From Diplodia intermedia (lineage: Eukaryota > Ascomycota > Dothideomycetes > Botryosphaeriales > Botryosphaeriaceae): a stretch of DNA of 64,000 nucleotides. The stretch covers positions 54,583-118,582 of the forward strand of contig JAKEKT010000105.1 in NCBI GenBank assembly GCA_021495925.1, given 5' to 3'. Shown piece after piece: positions 33,094-44,035 of the stretch. Both the position numbers and the translations under genes were made by a program. Each line of letters begins with the position of its first letter. Positions within the stretch are counted from its first letter, which is position 1. The notes under the pieces are model-generated. The model worked only from the letters and a program-made list of their open reading frames with translations, ran no database searches and was not told the DNA's origin.

Positions 33094-35187
33094 GGCGAAG
33101 AAGGATGGAGATGACTGTAAGCAGCGCGACAGTGGCTGGGTGAGAGGGACCGGGGCAGATGCGGAGTGGGGGAGGAGCGGTGCCTTTTATGTGTTGGAGG
33201 GGCCGGGTAGCAAGCAGCAGGAGCGTGATGCGCCCATCGGCACGGTGCAACGGTGACAAACCCTGTCCAACTTAGAGGATCGAGTAAGGGGAGCACAGGC
33301 CGGGTGAAGGGAGTCAGTCCGTCACTGGGTTTCGTCACGGATAATTGCGCAGCTGGGTGTTTGCGGGCTTCGGACGGGCCACTGTTAGGCTCGCATTCGG
33401 GAGCGCGCGAGCACGCGGCGACAGAGGTGCCGGATCCAGCAACATAGCGCACTTGGCAAGTGAGCCCACGACTATTGCCGCGCCGCATCGGCGAGAGCAC
33501 AGCGACCAGGCAGCGCCGGGTCTGCGGGAACAGAAGAGAGCTGGCTCGCGGGGCGTGGAGAAACAATGCGGGGACCCCGGAGCGGAGAGGAATGGCGTCC
33601 GCCGCCTTCTTGGGAATCTGACTCTCGCAGGTCTTGGCTCCTCTGCCAAGCGGCTTAGACGATGGGGGCGGAATGGTCCAGGCCGCGGCGGGCGTGGGCG
33701 CGCGTGGCAGGCTGGCCCAAGGCCAATGGGTGGCAATTGATATCGAGCACCGCCGGCGAAGAGTTCCAGATCCGGCATCCCCGTGGGCGGAGGAGCAGCC
33801 GTCCCGCTTGGCAGCATCTCTATCCATCTGCGAATCTCAGCAGCCGGGCATTTCGGCGAGACCGACGGCTTGGTTGGTTGCTCTTGGACGAGCCGGCCAG
33901 CTCGGCCGCATCCGCGGCGCAAGGCAGGCGGTAGATGGCGACGGCCATGGTCGCGTGTCCTGGCGAGTGGCCGTACGCGCTGCTACCGGCGCCGGCCCAG
34001 GCCCACGCACCAGTATCAGTGGGGGTGGCACCGCAGCGGGCTCGGTGGGCGGCTGGGCGCTGCCGAGGGCGTCGTGGCCCGGCGTCGATGCCGCAGGCGC
34101 TCCTGGGCGGGCTGGAGGACGGGAGTTGTTGAGCGGACGTTGCGGCTGGAGGTTGTTTGGCAAGCGACAGGGCAAGCGACAGGGCACCTGCGTCCTGCGT
34201 CTGCACCTGCACTGCACCCTGCCGCTCCCCTGCCACGCCTCCGTGTCCCGTCCCTCGCCGCTCATTTCGCTTTCGCCCGTCCCCATCCACCGCCCTGCCC
34301 GCGATCCTCTCCCACTCCGGCAGCGGTCGTCGAGCCGGCTTCCAGGAGCGGGCGGTTGGTTGCACGAAGGCTGGTGCCGCCCACGCCAGACCGGGTCGCC
34401 GGCCGGCCACAACGCGCACAACCGCCTCAACGTGGCATCATGGTCTATATTGGTGCGAGTATTGCCTGCCGGAGCCGATTGCTTGGTGCCACCCTGCTGC
34501 TGCTCACACCTCCGACTGCTTCCATGCCGCCGCGGGACATTGGCGGCGACGCCTCATCTTCACCATGCCCAGCAAACGCTTGTTGGCGCTGCTTGACCCG
34601 CGCCGTTTGCTCCACGCTTCGTCGAACTGGATGCACCTGCCCTACCTCTTGTGCGCCAGATAGCAAGCCACCGGAACTCTATTGCAGGGATATACAACCG
34701 AAGCTTTCCTCCTTTCGATCTATCACACCGCAACAGCCCTGGCCAAGAGATCTGTCATTCCCCCAGCCCTGTTTGCATTCCAAATGAGCCCTTCTATCGT
34801 CCGCCTGAGGTGCAACGGCGCTCTGATGCTCGACTTCCTCGAAACATATCCCAAGCCGATCCCCGACAAGAGCACAGTGCGTGTCGGTTCCACCGTCAAA
34901 CACTTGCTAAACAGATCGCCATCGCGATTGCCAACCGTAGGGCGTACGTGCAGTGGAACTCGTGAGTGCAGGTTTTGTGCAACCCGTGCCGCGCTGCCGC
35001 AGTCTCAAGCATATGTGATCTGAGCTTGATCTGCCCTTGGCGGAACACGCAAGCCAGGCCGAAATCCTGGAAATGCCTCTGCGACTCGAGAAACACACAC
35101 CTGACGCGGTACTGCCAAACATCGGCAGCGAAAGTCCTGGCTGAACCCGCCACTCGAACCTTCATCCTAAGAACTTGGGACTCAGAT
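33094..35187. other. Interval between the MFS permease and the tandem family; possible extra 5' exon of the first family gene
   Basis: The segment 33.2-34.6 kb is very GC-rich, and frames of 320 and 334 codons overlap in the same region, a sign of composition rather than coding. From about 34.97 kb to 35.19 kb one frame stays open into the ATG at 35188 and is Cys-rich (LCNPC near 34.98 kb, KCLCDSRNTHLTRYC near 35.07-35.12 kb). It may be an upstream exon of the next gene; I could not find a convincing start. Confidence 0.4.
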
Positions 35188-36378
35188 ATGGCCAGGGTAA
35201 GTGATCGCCGCATTCGCACTACAACCGCTTGCGCAACGGTGATGCTGATTTACAGGCTAAGAGGTCAACTCGAGCCAAGCTGGCATCGTCCAAGCAATCC
35301 GGACGATTCGAACCTCATCCAGATGGAAGAAGCAACAGACCATTTGGCCGAGGTCTTGCGCTAAAGCCGGATCCTCACCCGAGCCCTTCGACTGATCCCA
35401 ATGCATGCCGCGCTAGTCTGGACAGTGCAACGACAGGCGATGAGCATCTTGCCGGCGACACGAGCACTGTGCGATCCTATGTGCCCTCTTCGCCTGGAGC
35501 GTCTGAGGGTGAAAACGGGCGCAAAATTGCAACTGTAAGCACCACATTTCTGGAGCCACCTGCAGATCGTTATGTCCAAACCTGTGGAGGCAGGTCCTAA
35601 CCCGTCCTCTGTTCCCCAGCGTCGAGAGGCGTGCCTGGGTGCAAGTGCGCCCAGGAAGCGGTACCTCCGGCTTAACAAGACGCAGTTGGACGTCTTATAT
35701 CCACCAAAGAACCGAGCTTCTATCCATGTTTTGTACCGCTGGATGGCGGAACTGTCGCCCCGAGAACGTGTCCGCAGGGCACCTTACTGCTTCAGAGATT
35801 CGGATGGCCTGCCCAGGGCACATTTCAAAAGGGAGTTCCAAGCCTACGAGGCTCGTCAGATCCAAGCCGGAAGATTGAACAGCCCTCCCGACCAACGAGT
35901 GCAGCGGAGTCCCTCGGAATTAACTGGCCAACGGCCGCGAACCCCATGCTCACCCGTGGACGGGCTAAGGTAGGCCTTCAATTCGGCCCTGCCGTGGGCC
36001 TTGGGCTGAGAAAATCTTCACAGGTCGTATACTCCAAGCAATGCTCCAGTCATCTTGCAAAAATGGAAAGGCAAGTCCCGGGAGCCTAGGGAGGACAGCG
36101 GTCGTATCCAAATGCTGGAAGAAAGGATCAAGTTCATGGAGGTTGCAACGCAGCATGCTCTCAACGAGGTTGCCAGGAGGCAAGATGGCAGTATTGACAA
36201 GCGTATCAGGTGGGCAGTCGGGCCTCTGCACGAGGAACAAAGGCGCCTCAACGATGCAGTCGGCCCGCTTGGAGACCAAATGCAGAAGTTGGCCACAGCT
36301 GTGTCGAGACAGATGGAGGAGCTGAAGAACGCGGTCTTGTCCAGCCGACGTCTGGAAAGCGCAGGTGGCTTTACATAA
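35188..36378 (+). CDS. Tandem family member A: PYAF-type domain plus coiled coil, unknown function
   Basis: Not recognised. Exons 35188-35196, 35256-35534, 35620-35969 and 36024-36378 give 330 residues. Donors are GTAAGT, GTAAGC and GTAGGC, and acceptors TTACAG, CCCCAG and TTCACAG. After a short basic start (MARAKRSTRAK) comes a low-complexity Ser/Pro region. Exon 3 (phase 0 start, phase 2 end) carries a basic patch (APRKRYLRLNK) and the shared domain VLYRWMAELSPRERV...APYCF....GLPRAHFKREF. The last exon is a coiled coil of about 90 residues (RIQMLEERIKF, HEEQRRLNDAVG, SRQMEELKNAV). The architecture suggests a nuclear, oligomeric protein, possibly nucleic-acid binding; this is inference. An upstream Cys-rich open frame runs into the chosen ATG, so the N-terminus may be longer. 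Three neighbours downstream in the same direction share the domain. Confidence 0.6.
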
Positions 36379-36789
36379 GACTACAGTGTGGAGCAATAGT
36401 ACATGAGCCAGCGGGCTGACAGGCGGGGTTGGCTGACAGGCATTTGTGGGAGGATCCCTTTTCCTTGCACTCATACGTGTCGGAGATAAATAGCATTTTA
36501 CCTGGTCAAGATACCCTGTCTGGACGCAGACAGTAACGGATAACCACTCGCTTGACTTCCCTAGTATGTGAGTGGTCTGACTTGATTCGACCCTAGTGAG
36601 GGCCCTAGCCGCTGGAGCAAAAAAAAAAAGAAAAAAAAAACCAAAACAATAGGAGACCGGGGTACGCGGGGAGTGCGCGACGCGTCCCCGGCACGTGGCA
36701 GTTTCAGGACACATAAAGTCCCTCAGATCTGCTCTTTCCATCCTCCGCCCCATCATTGTCACTTTGCTGCTCTTTTACACAATCTCAAC
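36379..36789. other. Intergenic region between family members A and B, with a poly-A tract
   Basis: 411 bases. Holds a poly-A/AG low-complexity tract at about 36619-36640 and, just before 36790, a pyrimidine-rich stretch with CTCAACATGACC, a good start context for the next gene. No other feature. Confidence 0.55.
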
Positions 36790-37828
36790 ATGACCAGAAA
36801 GAAGACCAGAGGACCGTCAGATACGTCGGGCAGTCCCGCAGGCACGACTACCCCCCTGGCGCAGTCTGCAGTCAACTCCTCGAACTGGACGTTCAGCGAC
36901 ACCGTCCACAGGTCGCGAGCCGGCAGCCACTCGGCACGCCGGATATTCACGGTGTCAATGGACCCGGAGAAGAAGGAGCCAAGCGTAAGTAAAGATCAAC
37001 AAAGCCAGATAGACGGGCCCTCTTAACTCAAGTTGCGATTTAGTCTTCGGCAAAGGCCGCGTCAGACACGCCAACACCTGCCCAGCGAAAAAAGCATAAG
37101 TCCAAGTCGAAGTCCAAAGACAAGGCCACGGCCAAGTCCAAGGTCCGGAAGCCGGTCGAGGTACCTCGCGTGCGAGCCTCAACCCCTTTCCTTTTCGAGG
37201 CGTGGGAGAACCGCACGACCGCGAAGGGCTTGCGGGAGCAGTATCCGTACGCTTTTCGATGCGACGGGCAACCACTGAAGGATTATCGCAAGAAGTTCGA
37301 GGACATGAGGGCGGAGAAGAAAGCGCTGTCGATGATTGCACAAGGTTCGATTGCCCAGCCATCTTCCGGCTCCAGTGCCCAGCAACATGCGTAAGTTCTC
37401 TCTTCCACAGAGATGATGAGTCTTGATGCTGAGATTGCAACGGGCCCTCACCCCACAGTGGCACATCCGCCCCCGTGTCAATTGGACCCAACGCCCCCCA
37501 CCCTGCTCGTGCAGGTGCTACCATTCAGAAGATTCAAGCCGATATTCAGGCTTTGAACCGTCGGATGGACCAGCAAGGACGGGACGTAGACCGGAAAATA
37601 GACGCAAAGTTCGAGCCCCTGGCCAACAGGCTCCAACAGACGCTTGCCCAGGCAAGCAAGGACTTTGAGAGGGCATTGTCTCGGGCGATTCGACAGGCGC
37701 GCCCCAGCAGCCATGGCCGCAGAAGCGGCCCATGGCCAGACGCGCCACGGGGGCCGCGAAGCAGCATGACGAATGCATATCAGGGTCGTGACAACTGGCG
37801 CCCGAGGTACTCGGAGGGAGGTAGATAG
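36790..37828 (+). CDS. Tandem family member B: PYAF-type domain plus coiled coil, unknown function
   Basis: Not recognised. Exons 36790-36984, 37044-37390 and 37459-37828 give 303 residues (donors GTAAGT and GTAAGT, acceptors GATTTAG and CCCACAG). The N-terminal exon is polar and Ser/Thr-rich (MTRKKTRGPSDTSGS). Exon 2 starts in phase 0 and ends in phase 2. It has a strong Lys-rich patch (QRKKHKSKSKSKDK), a likely nuclear signal, then the shared domain FLFEAWENRTTAKGL, QYPYAF, DGQPLKDYRKKFEDM. The last exon is a heptad-like coiled coil (IQKIQADIQALNRRMDQQ, DAKFEPLANRLQQTL) followed by an Arg/Pro/Gly tail (RPSSHGRRSGPW). Same order of parts, orientation and intron phases as gene A, so the two are paralogs. 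The complete gene, with good splice signals and no in-frame stops, argues that it is functional. Confidence 0.65.
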
Positions 37829-37928
37829 ATAGTTGCCAAAGAGACCATCGGCTTTTCACATCTAACGACTGATCATACATCACGTGCATTGCTGTAATCT
37901 ATGTCGCGTAAGACTGGACACCCGCGAA

Positions 37929-39141
37929 ATGGCGGCGGCGGCAATTGTCATGGTGATGCATATCCATTATTGTGGAGCACGCTGCGTCAGGCAGAAGCAT
38001 TATCAGCCACGCATTTTATGCGCGCCTACCCAAAAGCCGGTACTCGGCTGCAGGTCTTCCAGTAGACATCGGCCCACCGGCTACGACTCTTGCATGGCCC
38101 AAGCCAGCTCAAACCCGGACAAACTTTTGCACTCACCTCTGCCTACTACAAGCAGCTCTTCTTTACCGACCTCGGAAACGAGGCATGATAAGTGCAACGT
38201 ACAGGATGAACGACACAAGCACAAGGTCAAATGCTTCCACTGCCATTCGGAAAGGTGGGGCGGTCTCCAGTACTGTAGAATTGCAAGCGAAGTAACTGTG
38301 CTAACCGTGGACGTGAAGGCAAGCACGTCTGTCCGCCGTCTCCGAATCCGGGTTTGTCCGTCAAGCAGGAGAGCTCAGAACCTGTAATCGTACCCCCATC
38401 CCTCTACGTACTCGGAGCTTCTCTGACGGATTGTTTCCTGGCCCGCAGCCAACCCCAGATAGCCACATTTCCCGGAGACAGCGAAAGAGGCCGCGGCCGG
38501 AAAGCAAACCTCGGGCCAAACGTGGACCAGGACACCGAGCCAACGTGCGAGCAGCGGCACGCGAAGGGGAGTCAACGGCGCGTCTATACAGGATCTGGAG
38601 GGAAGTTCCGGCGAGTGAGCGCAGCACGCGGCACCCGGATGCATTCCTGAGCCGAGGCCGACCCAACGCGCAGCTGCGTCGCGAGTTTCAACTGTTTGAA
38701 GAGCTGCAGGAAACGAACAACGGAGAAGTCATGTCGGACCGAGCGAGTTCGTCGGGTAGCGGCCGGGGGGTGACAGGCCGCACTTCGCCGCGTGTGATGA
38801 TCATGACCGGTCGTAGACCTGCTGCTTGCACAAGTCTAGAGGAGGGTGGAAATGGGGCTTCCGAGGACGAGCGCGGGCCGGTGGCGGAGTCTGGAGAGCA
38901 GCAAATTGGCATGGGCCAGGAGCAGGCCAGAGTCATTCGGGACCTGGAAAACCAAGTCAAGGAGCAGGCCAGGAACACTCGGAACCTGGAGAAACAGGTC
39001 AAGGGGCAAAGACAGACGCTCGCTGCTATGGACGAGAGGATCAAGGAAACGGTTCATGAGTATCTTTTGCCTCTTTACGAAGGGATGCAAGATCTCCAGG
39101 AGGCGTGGGAGCTAAGTCGGACATCCCCGAGAGCTCGTTGA
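37929..39141 (+). CDS. Tandem family member C: Cys-rich N-terminus, PYAF-type domain, coiled coil
   Basis: Not recognised. The second exon, 38449-39141, is secure: acceptor GCCCGCAG with a CTGAC branch site about 25 bases before it. It encodes a basic patch (SRRQRKRPRP, KPRAKRG), the shared domain RLYRIWREVPASE...HPDAF...GRPNAQLRREFQLF, a Ser/Gly linker, and a coiled coil (RVIRDLENQVKEQARN, RNLEKQVKGQRQTL). The first exon is less sure. I propose 37929-38291, joined in phase 0 through a GTAACT donor, for 351 residues in total. It carries Cys groups (HYCGARC, CFHCHSERWGGLQYC) that resemble a zinc-binding unit. An alternative is an exon at 38279-38383 (NCKRSNCANRGREGKHVC) in another frame, also Cys-bearing. 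Unlike A, B and D, no intron separates the domain from the coiled coil. Confidence 0.5.
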
Positions 39142-40344
39142 TGGGTCGTAGACGGTGCAATCAATCGGACAAGCGTGCCCGTGTGCTCTTTGATTCCTCT
39201 TGCGTGGTGTCGGTGCACTATTCCTCTACGAAGATGTGCAATCGATGTACAATAATTCACTGTATTATAGGTATGGGACCCAGGCCATCACAGGGCGGCA
39301 CCAGCGGCCTGTGGCTGTGGTGCATGGCCATGGAAAGGGTATCATGCAACCCAGCCGTTGATCAGCGCGGTGCGTGCTATTGGCCGAATGGCTGCAGCCG
39401 GTACCTGATAGGCGCATCCGCGGCTGCGGCATCGTGCGTCATGCGCAAGGTTGCCGAAGGCTGACCGCCTTTAGGTGCATAACCGAGATCGGACTGATCA
39501 CATGGAGTCTTCCCGGATGCCTGGTAACAAGGCGGGACGGCGGTAAACACCCAGTCACGATCATCCGACCGGGACGCCGGGCGACACCGCTCAAGCCATT
39601 TTCCCCTACACTTTAGAAAGGGTTACCAGGACGACGGCCTGCGAACGCGAAGGTGCAAGGCCGTGGTATGTGTTGCCAGCACCCTTCGGCCACAAGACCG
39701 TGCGCCCGTCAATCAGCAGCTCGAAGAAAGGTGTGTACATGGTGGTGAAATCACCGGATGGAGAACCATCGCGGCAAAGGGGTGATCGCCGAGCGCATGA
39801 GACCGGCTCCAAGATGATCACGGAGAACCGCGACTTGTGCGAGTGCGTCTGACCCCCGAGGAGCTCCGCTTCCTACAACATATCCTGGGCATGGCTGTGC
39901 CCTTGCAATGCCGCCATGGAATCGCCCCATACGCCTTCAGCAGCAGAAACGACAGAAGGACTAGAAATTGCAAGTCCGTTGGGGAGACTTGATTCGCTCT
40001 CGAGAACGCTGCACATAGACTGGGTGTTGAACAAAGCGGAGCGGGCAGGGCAGTAGAAAGACGTGCTAAGAAACCAGGACAACGATGTGTACAGCATCGC
40101 CCATCGGACGTACGGGGGTTGTGAGCTGCGCGAAGTGACGGCAATCCTTGGAAGAGAGATGTAGTTGCTTTTTGGACCCTCTGTACCTGAAACATATGCG
40201 CATGTGCGGGAAACGTCCCACGGTCCGCGGGTCCAGGACAGGTCCAAATCCTTGCCGCGAGCGTGCGGCATCCCGCTGCGGCGTCAATTGAAGTCGATTG
40301 ATGCTTGCCCACCCCCCCGCCCTCAATGACGCGGAGAGCCATCA
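39142..40344. other. Interval between family members C and D
   Basis: 1.2 kb. Small open frames exist on both strands (for example 39670-39852 plus, 40465-39818 minus), but none has a recognised domain and none contains the W...PYAF...F signature of the flanking family. A decayed relative cannot be excluded. Confidence 0.45.
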
Positions 40345-42300
40345 ATGGTGCGCGTCGGGGAAGCGGCACGGCAGACGCATGAAGCTGGTACCCTTGAGCT
40401 GACTGCACGTCAGGCTGGATGCGGCGCTCCACTCCAGTGGTGCGGCTGCAAGGAGCTGGCCGCATTCGCGATCAACGCAGCCATCCCCAGCCTCTTTATC
40501 GGAGCCATACGCGTTGAGTTGGGACCGCGGGCGTTGACGCGTTCGCGTGAGCACGTGGCATGCCTGGGCTGTACATTGAAAAAGGAGCCCAACGTGAGAA
40601 TTTCAACGTGTGCGGTGAGCCACAAGAACAATGCCGTTGAACCGAGTGAGCCCGCGAGGCGTGTCGCCCACTGTCCTGATAGAGCAATTCCGATCATCGA
40701 CCGGGTTGTTCCGCCCTTCTCAGACGGGTTACAGCCCGCCATCGTCCTTCAGCTGGCGACCTGACAGTCGAAGCTCGCCAGTGGAGTTGCTTTCGGCTCC
40801 CAGCGGCGACGGACACGAGTGCAATCTCGACCCCAACCGTCCCGTGCCCTCAGTAGAGCGCGATGTACTTCCGGTAATCAATCTTCAGACCTCTCCCCGA
40901 CACATCGCTGGTATGGCCCTTGGCTGACTCGCCCGCACTGGACAGATTATCATCGATCTGGGCTCCGGCACTGATGATGACGACGAGGATGAGGCATACT
41001 CTGCCGGTGCCGATGGATCGGACTATCGAGAAGGCCGCACCCAGCCTTGCTCTACGCCGCGTCGCGGGCGCAAGCGGAGGAGGTCCGGAACGCTGACACC
41101 TCCGCCCTCAACAGTTTTGACGCCCGCGACTCGGAGGGAAAGGTGGCCGCGGGAAACTCGGCTACGTCGCCAGGAGCTGCGACTCCTTTACCACTGCATG
41201 ACATGGTGCAGCCATTTCTACGCCGATGTGCGCCACGAAGTGGCGCCCTACGCTTTTAGCAACAACAAAGGAAAGCCGTTTAGTGAGGCAATGTACGTTA
41301 AGAAATGGTCAGAGAAAGTCCAAGCACAAGTGGAGCGAGTCGTCTGCGACCGTCGAGGTCCATGGCGCCAGACCATAGAGTGGGCACGTCGGAAGATGAA
41401 GGAAGGAGAAGGAGGTTCGCTCGAAGAGGGCCGACACCGAATGCGGGAGGTGACGCAGAAGATCCGTGAACTATTTAGGATCTCGTTAGAGGGCGACGGT
41501 CTCCGAGAGCCGGAACAGCAGCGGCATCACAGCGGCGGTGGAGAGCGCGAGGGTCGAGAGCAGCGTTATATCCACAGAACAAGGTCCGTCCTTGATTGCC
41601 CCTTGTCAGTGACAAGGGCTCAACTGACAACGTGTTCAGGGCCCAGTCGAGTGTCGAAAGAAGGTCTCAGAGAAGTTCCGCAATCGAGAGTGACCAATCG
41701 GATGTGTCGCGACAGCACTTAGGCGACGATGGACGCAGAGGACAGCGAACAAGGTCTAGCATCACCTATATCCTACCAGCAAAGTAGCCACTGATTTGTT
41801 GCCAGAGAACCGGTCCACCGAAGCACCAGATCAGACAGCGTCCCGCCGCTCCCTGAAAGCAATATTGCAGCCAGGGGTCATCAGAGATCGGATGACTTGG
41901 TAAAGAAGATGGATCTCTGCTTGGAAGAGATCAGGAAAGTAACGCAAGGAGCAAGTCCGCCCCAAGCAGACTCGACTGATTGTCGAAAGCTGGTTCCGCC
42001 GCTACCGCCGCCGTTCAGTGCGAATGGAGTCAGGTGTCTCATCTCGCCAAGAACCTTCGTAGGCAAAGATCTCGGTGAATGGACCCGAAGTGTCCGGGCC
42101 GTCCTGGACTGCAAGAATGACGATAACCATCACCACCCGGATTTCGTTCATGCGTGTCGAGAAGCATGGAATTTGGGTGACATACGTGTAAGCCTGTTGA
42201 TCCGACTACGAAAGTCAAGTCTGACAAGCAACAGATCAGAAGCCTCCACGACGTCAGAGATCAGCTGGGAATAAGCAGGAGAGCGGATTTGAGTTCTTAG
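40345..42300 (+). CDS. Tandem family member D: Cys-rich N-terminus and PYAF-type domain, longer and more diverged
   Basis: Not recognised. My model has six exons, 40345-40614, 40724-40873, 40946-41583, 41640-41753, 41806-42187 and 42235-42300, for 539 residues. All joins keep phase, and CTGAC or CTGAT branch sites precede most acceptors. Exon 1 is Cys-rich (GCGAPLQWCGC, ACLGCTLKKEPNVRISTC). Exon 3 begins in phase 0 and ends in phase 2 as in A and B. It holds an acidic run (GSGTDDDDEDE), a basic patch (TPRRGRKRRRSG) and the shared domain LLYHCMTWCSHFYADV, APYAFSNNKGKPF, MYVKKWSEKV, followed by charged helices (RQTIEWARRKMKEG, RMREVTQKIRELFRI). Exon 5 has DDLVKKMDLCLEEIRKV and a Pro-rich run. 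If exon 1 is not used, translation could start at 40631 (480 residues). The exons from 40946 on are the best supported part. Confidence 0.5.
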
Positions 42301-42709
42301 GGAAGAACAGGAGCAACATGAAGGAGATGAAGGTCCGAAGTACCATGATTTATTTGTATTTGTCGGTCCAGCGAGTGTGCTAAAGCTTCTTACCATGCAT
42401 CCGCGTTCAAACCGACGTACGACGCATTGAATCGCCAGGCCTATTCGTGGTATCGTCCAAAACTGTGCCACTGCTTCAACCTTGTTCCTGTTCCCAGCAG
42501 TCCATCAAGTGCGAGGATCCTTTGGCCGGGATCCGTGGCGTGTCCTAGCCGGTACAGGCGCGAAACGCTCTGCTTGCTTGCGTGGGCGCTTAGGATATGC
42601 GGCCTCGGTAGCCGCCGTACCTGCTCGTGATCAACTGGCTGTCGCTTAGATTACAGCCTTCCTGTGATGTGCTATTCGTTCCTGCCTGGTCCTTCGGCAC
42701 AGTTCCTGC
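42301..42709. other. Convergent intergenic region between family member D and DUS2
   Basis: 409 bases between two converging genes; should contain both 3' untranslated regions. No gene seen. Confidence 0.55.
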
Positions 42710-44035
42710 TCACACAGTTACTGCGGACGACAGGAGAGCGTCAGGGACCTCGACGACCATATCGGTCTTAGCCCGTTTAGCTTCGCCCTCGTCCACTTTG
42801 ACCTCTCTGGCAAGAGCGCGCTTCTCAGCCTTCGTAATCCTGATGGGGATCTTGAGTCTGTCATCGGTTGCCTGAGCCATCTGCATAAGGTCGTCGAAAC
42901 CGAGGGCCTCAACCAGCTCCACGTAGCAGTGGCACTTGTTCATTTTCTTGTACGCAATGTCCTTTCCAGGAATCAGTTGGCTGAGGAGGTACTTGGTGTT
43001 TCCCCAGCGGTTGTCGATGTCAAGGGTGTAGATGACGTATTGCTTGACGACCTCCTGCCATGGTCTTTTCCCACCCTCGGCCCTACGGCGGAAGACGCTC
43101 GAGTTTTTCTCGGCCGCCGTTGCAATCATCGCACCGTCTACGCCGAACTCTTCCATGAGCTGGAGGCCGTGGTCGTAATCCTCGACATCGCCGTTGATCA
43201 AGCAGGCAACGCCGGCATCGTGGCAGAGCTCCCTAATCATATTTACCTGATCGCGGATGGCCCTCTCGCGCGGCCGCATCGGCGTGGTGCGGCAATGCAC
43301 CGTCAGGCCAATGATGCCGGTCTTGACGAGCCTGCTCACTAGGGCCTTGGTGTCCTCGGTCTTGTCCAATATCCGAATCTTCACGCTGATGCCGATCTCA
43401 AACTTCTGGCCAACCTCCCTGACCAAAGCTTCGAGGATGGAGCACAGCCTGTCCGGATCCTTCAGCAGCGCAGCACCCATGCCGCCGTGCGTACTAAACG
43501 GCTTCGGGCAGCCCGAGTTGACGTCGATGCCGGCGACATCGGCGGCGACTAGGGAAGCAGCCTGGACGGCCGACTCGGCGTTGGGAGTGCCAAGCTGAAA
43601 GATCAGCTTACCCTTCTCGCGCTCTGGGTCTATCCTGTATATCACGCTTTCCCTCTGCTCGGGGTCTGGGACGTGGTTCTTCTGGCCGTTGTTGGCAAAC
43701 CGGCGGTATTCGATCGTCTTCGTCTCCGGATTCTCGACGCGCCTCGTGCCGATAAGGGCCTTGTCGATGGTCTCGGGGCCCCAGACCAGGTCGGCGCCGT
43801 AGTGAAGGGCAAGCAGGCGCGAGGGCAGTTCGCCGGAGCGGACCATGGGGGCGAGGACGATCTTGTTGCGGTAGTCGACGCCATTCTTGGGAATGGGCAC
43901 ACGCGGTGGAGTTGACGGCATCATGCGCGTGATCCAGCGCAGCATAACATGCGAAAAGCGGCGCGGGAGAGGTGGAGTGGTGAAGAAGCCGACGATGGCG
44001 CTCGAAATTTGGGATCGCGGCCGATGAGTCAGCAT
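42710..44035 (-). CDS. DUS2: tRNA-dihydrouridine(20) synthase (DUS2/SMM1 type)
   Basis: FMN enzyme that reduces uridine 20 in the D-loop of tRNAs with NADPH. Intronless, 441 residues from the Met at 44035. The TIM-barrel signatures are clear: NKIVLAPMVRSGELPSRLLA (FMN phosphate side), DLVWGPETIDKAL, GIDVNSGCPKPFSTHGGMG with the catalytic Cys, ISVKIRILD, GLTVHCRTTPMRPRE, CLINGDVEDYD and DGAMIATAAEKN. The order of motifs and GCPKPFSTHGG point to DUS2 rather than DUS1, DUS3 or DUS4. The C-terminal part is Lys/Glu-rich (KAEKRALAREVK). The N-terminal 37 residues before MMPSTPP are Arg/Ser/Thr-rich and nearly free of acids, as in a mitochondrial presequence. An alternative start at 43924 would give a cytosolic form. 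A further upstream Met at 44134 is less likely. Confidence 0.9.
   Translation of the reverse strand: MLTHRPRSQISSAIVGFFTTPPLPRRFSHVMLRWITRMMPSTPPRVPIPKNGVDYRNKIVLAPMVRSGELPSRLLALHYGADLVWGPETIDKALIGTRRVENPETKTIEYRRFANNGQKNHVPDPEQRESVIYRIDPEREKGKLIFQLGTPNAESAVQAASLVAADVAGIDVNSGCPKPFSTHGGMGAALLKDPDRLCSILEALVREVGQKFEIGISVKIRILDKTEDTKALVSRLVKTGIIGLTVHCRTTPMRPRERAIRDQVNMIRELCHDAGVACLINGDVEDYDHGLQLMEEFGVDGAMIATAAEKNSSVFRRRAEGGKRPWQEVVKQYVIYTLDIDNRWGNTKYLLSQLIPGKDIAYKKMNKCHCYVELVEALGFDDLMQMAQATDDRLKIPIRITKAEKRALAREVKVDEGEAKRAKTDMVVEVPDALLSSAVTV

Noticed and set aside
33634..34787. Two overlapping plus-strand open frames of 320 and 334 codons
   Set aside because: They overlap in different frames in very GC-rich DNA, are matched by long antisense frames, and show no domain, so they reflect base composition.
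39670..39852. Short plus-strand frame considered as a decayed fifth family member
   Set aside because: It lacks the W...PYAF...F pattern and a coiled coil; nothing supports membership.
39818..40465. 215-codon minus-strand frame between tandem genes C and D
   Set aside because: Antisense to the flanking array, not continuous with splice signals, and without the shared domain.
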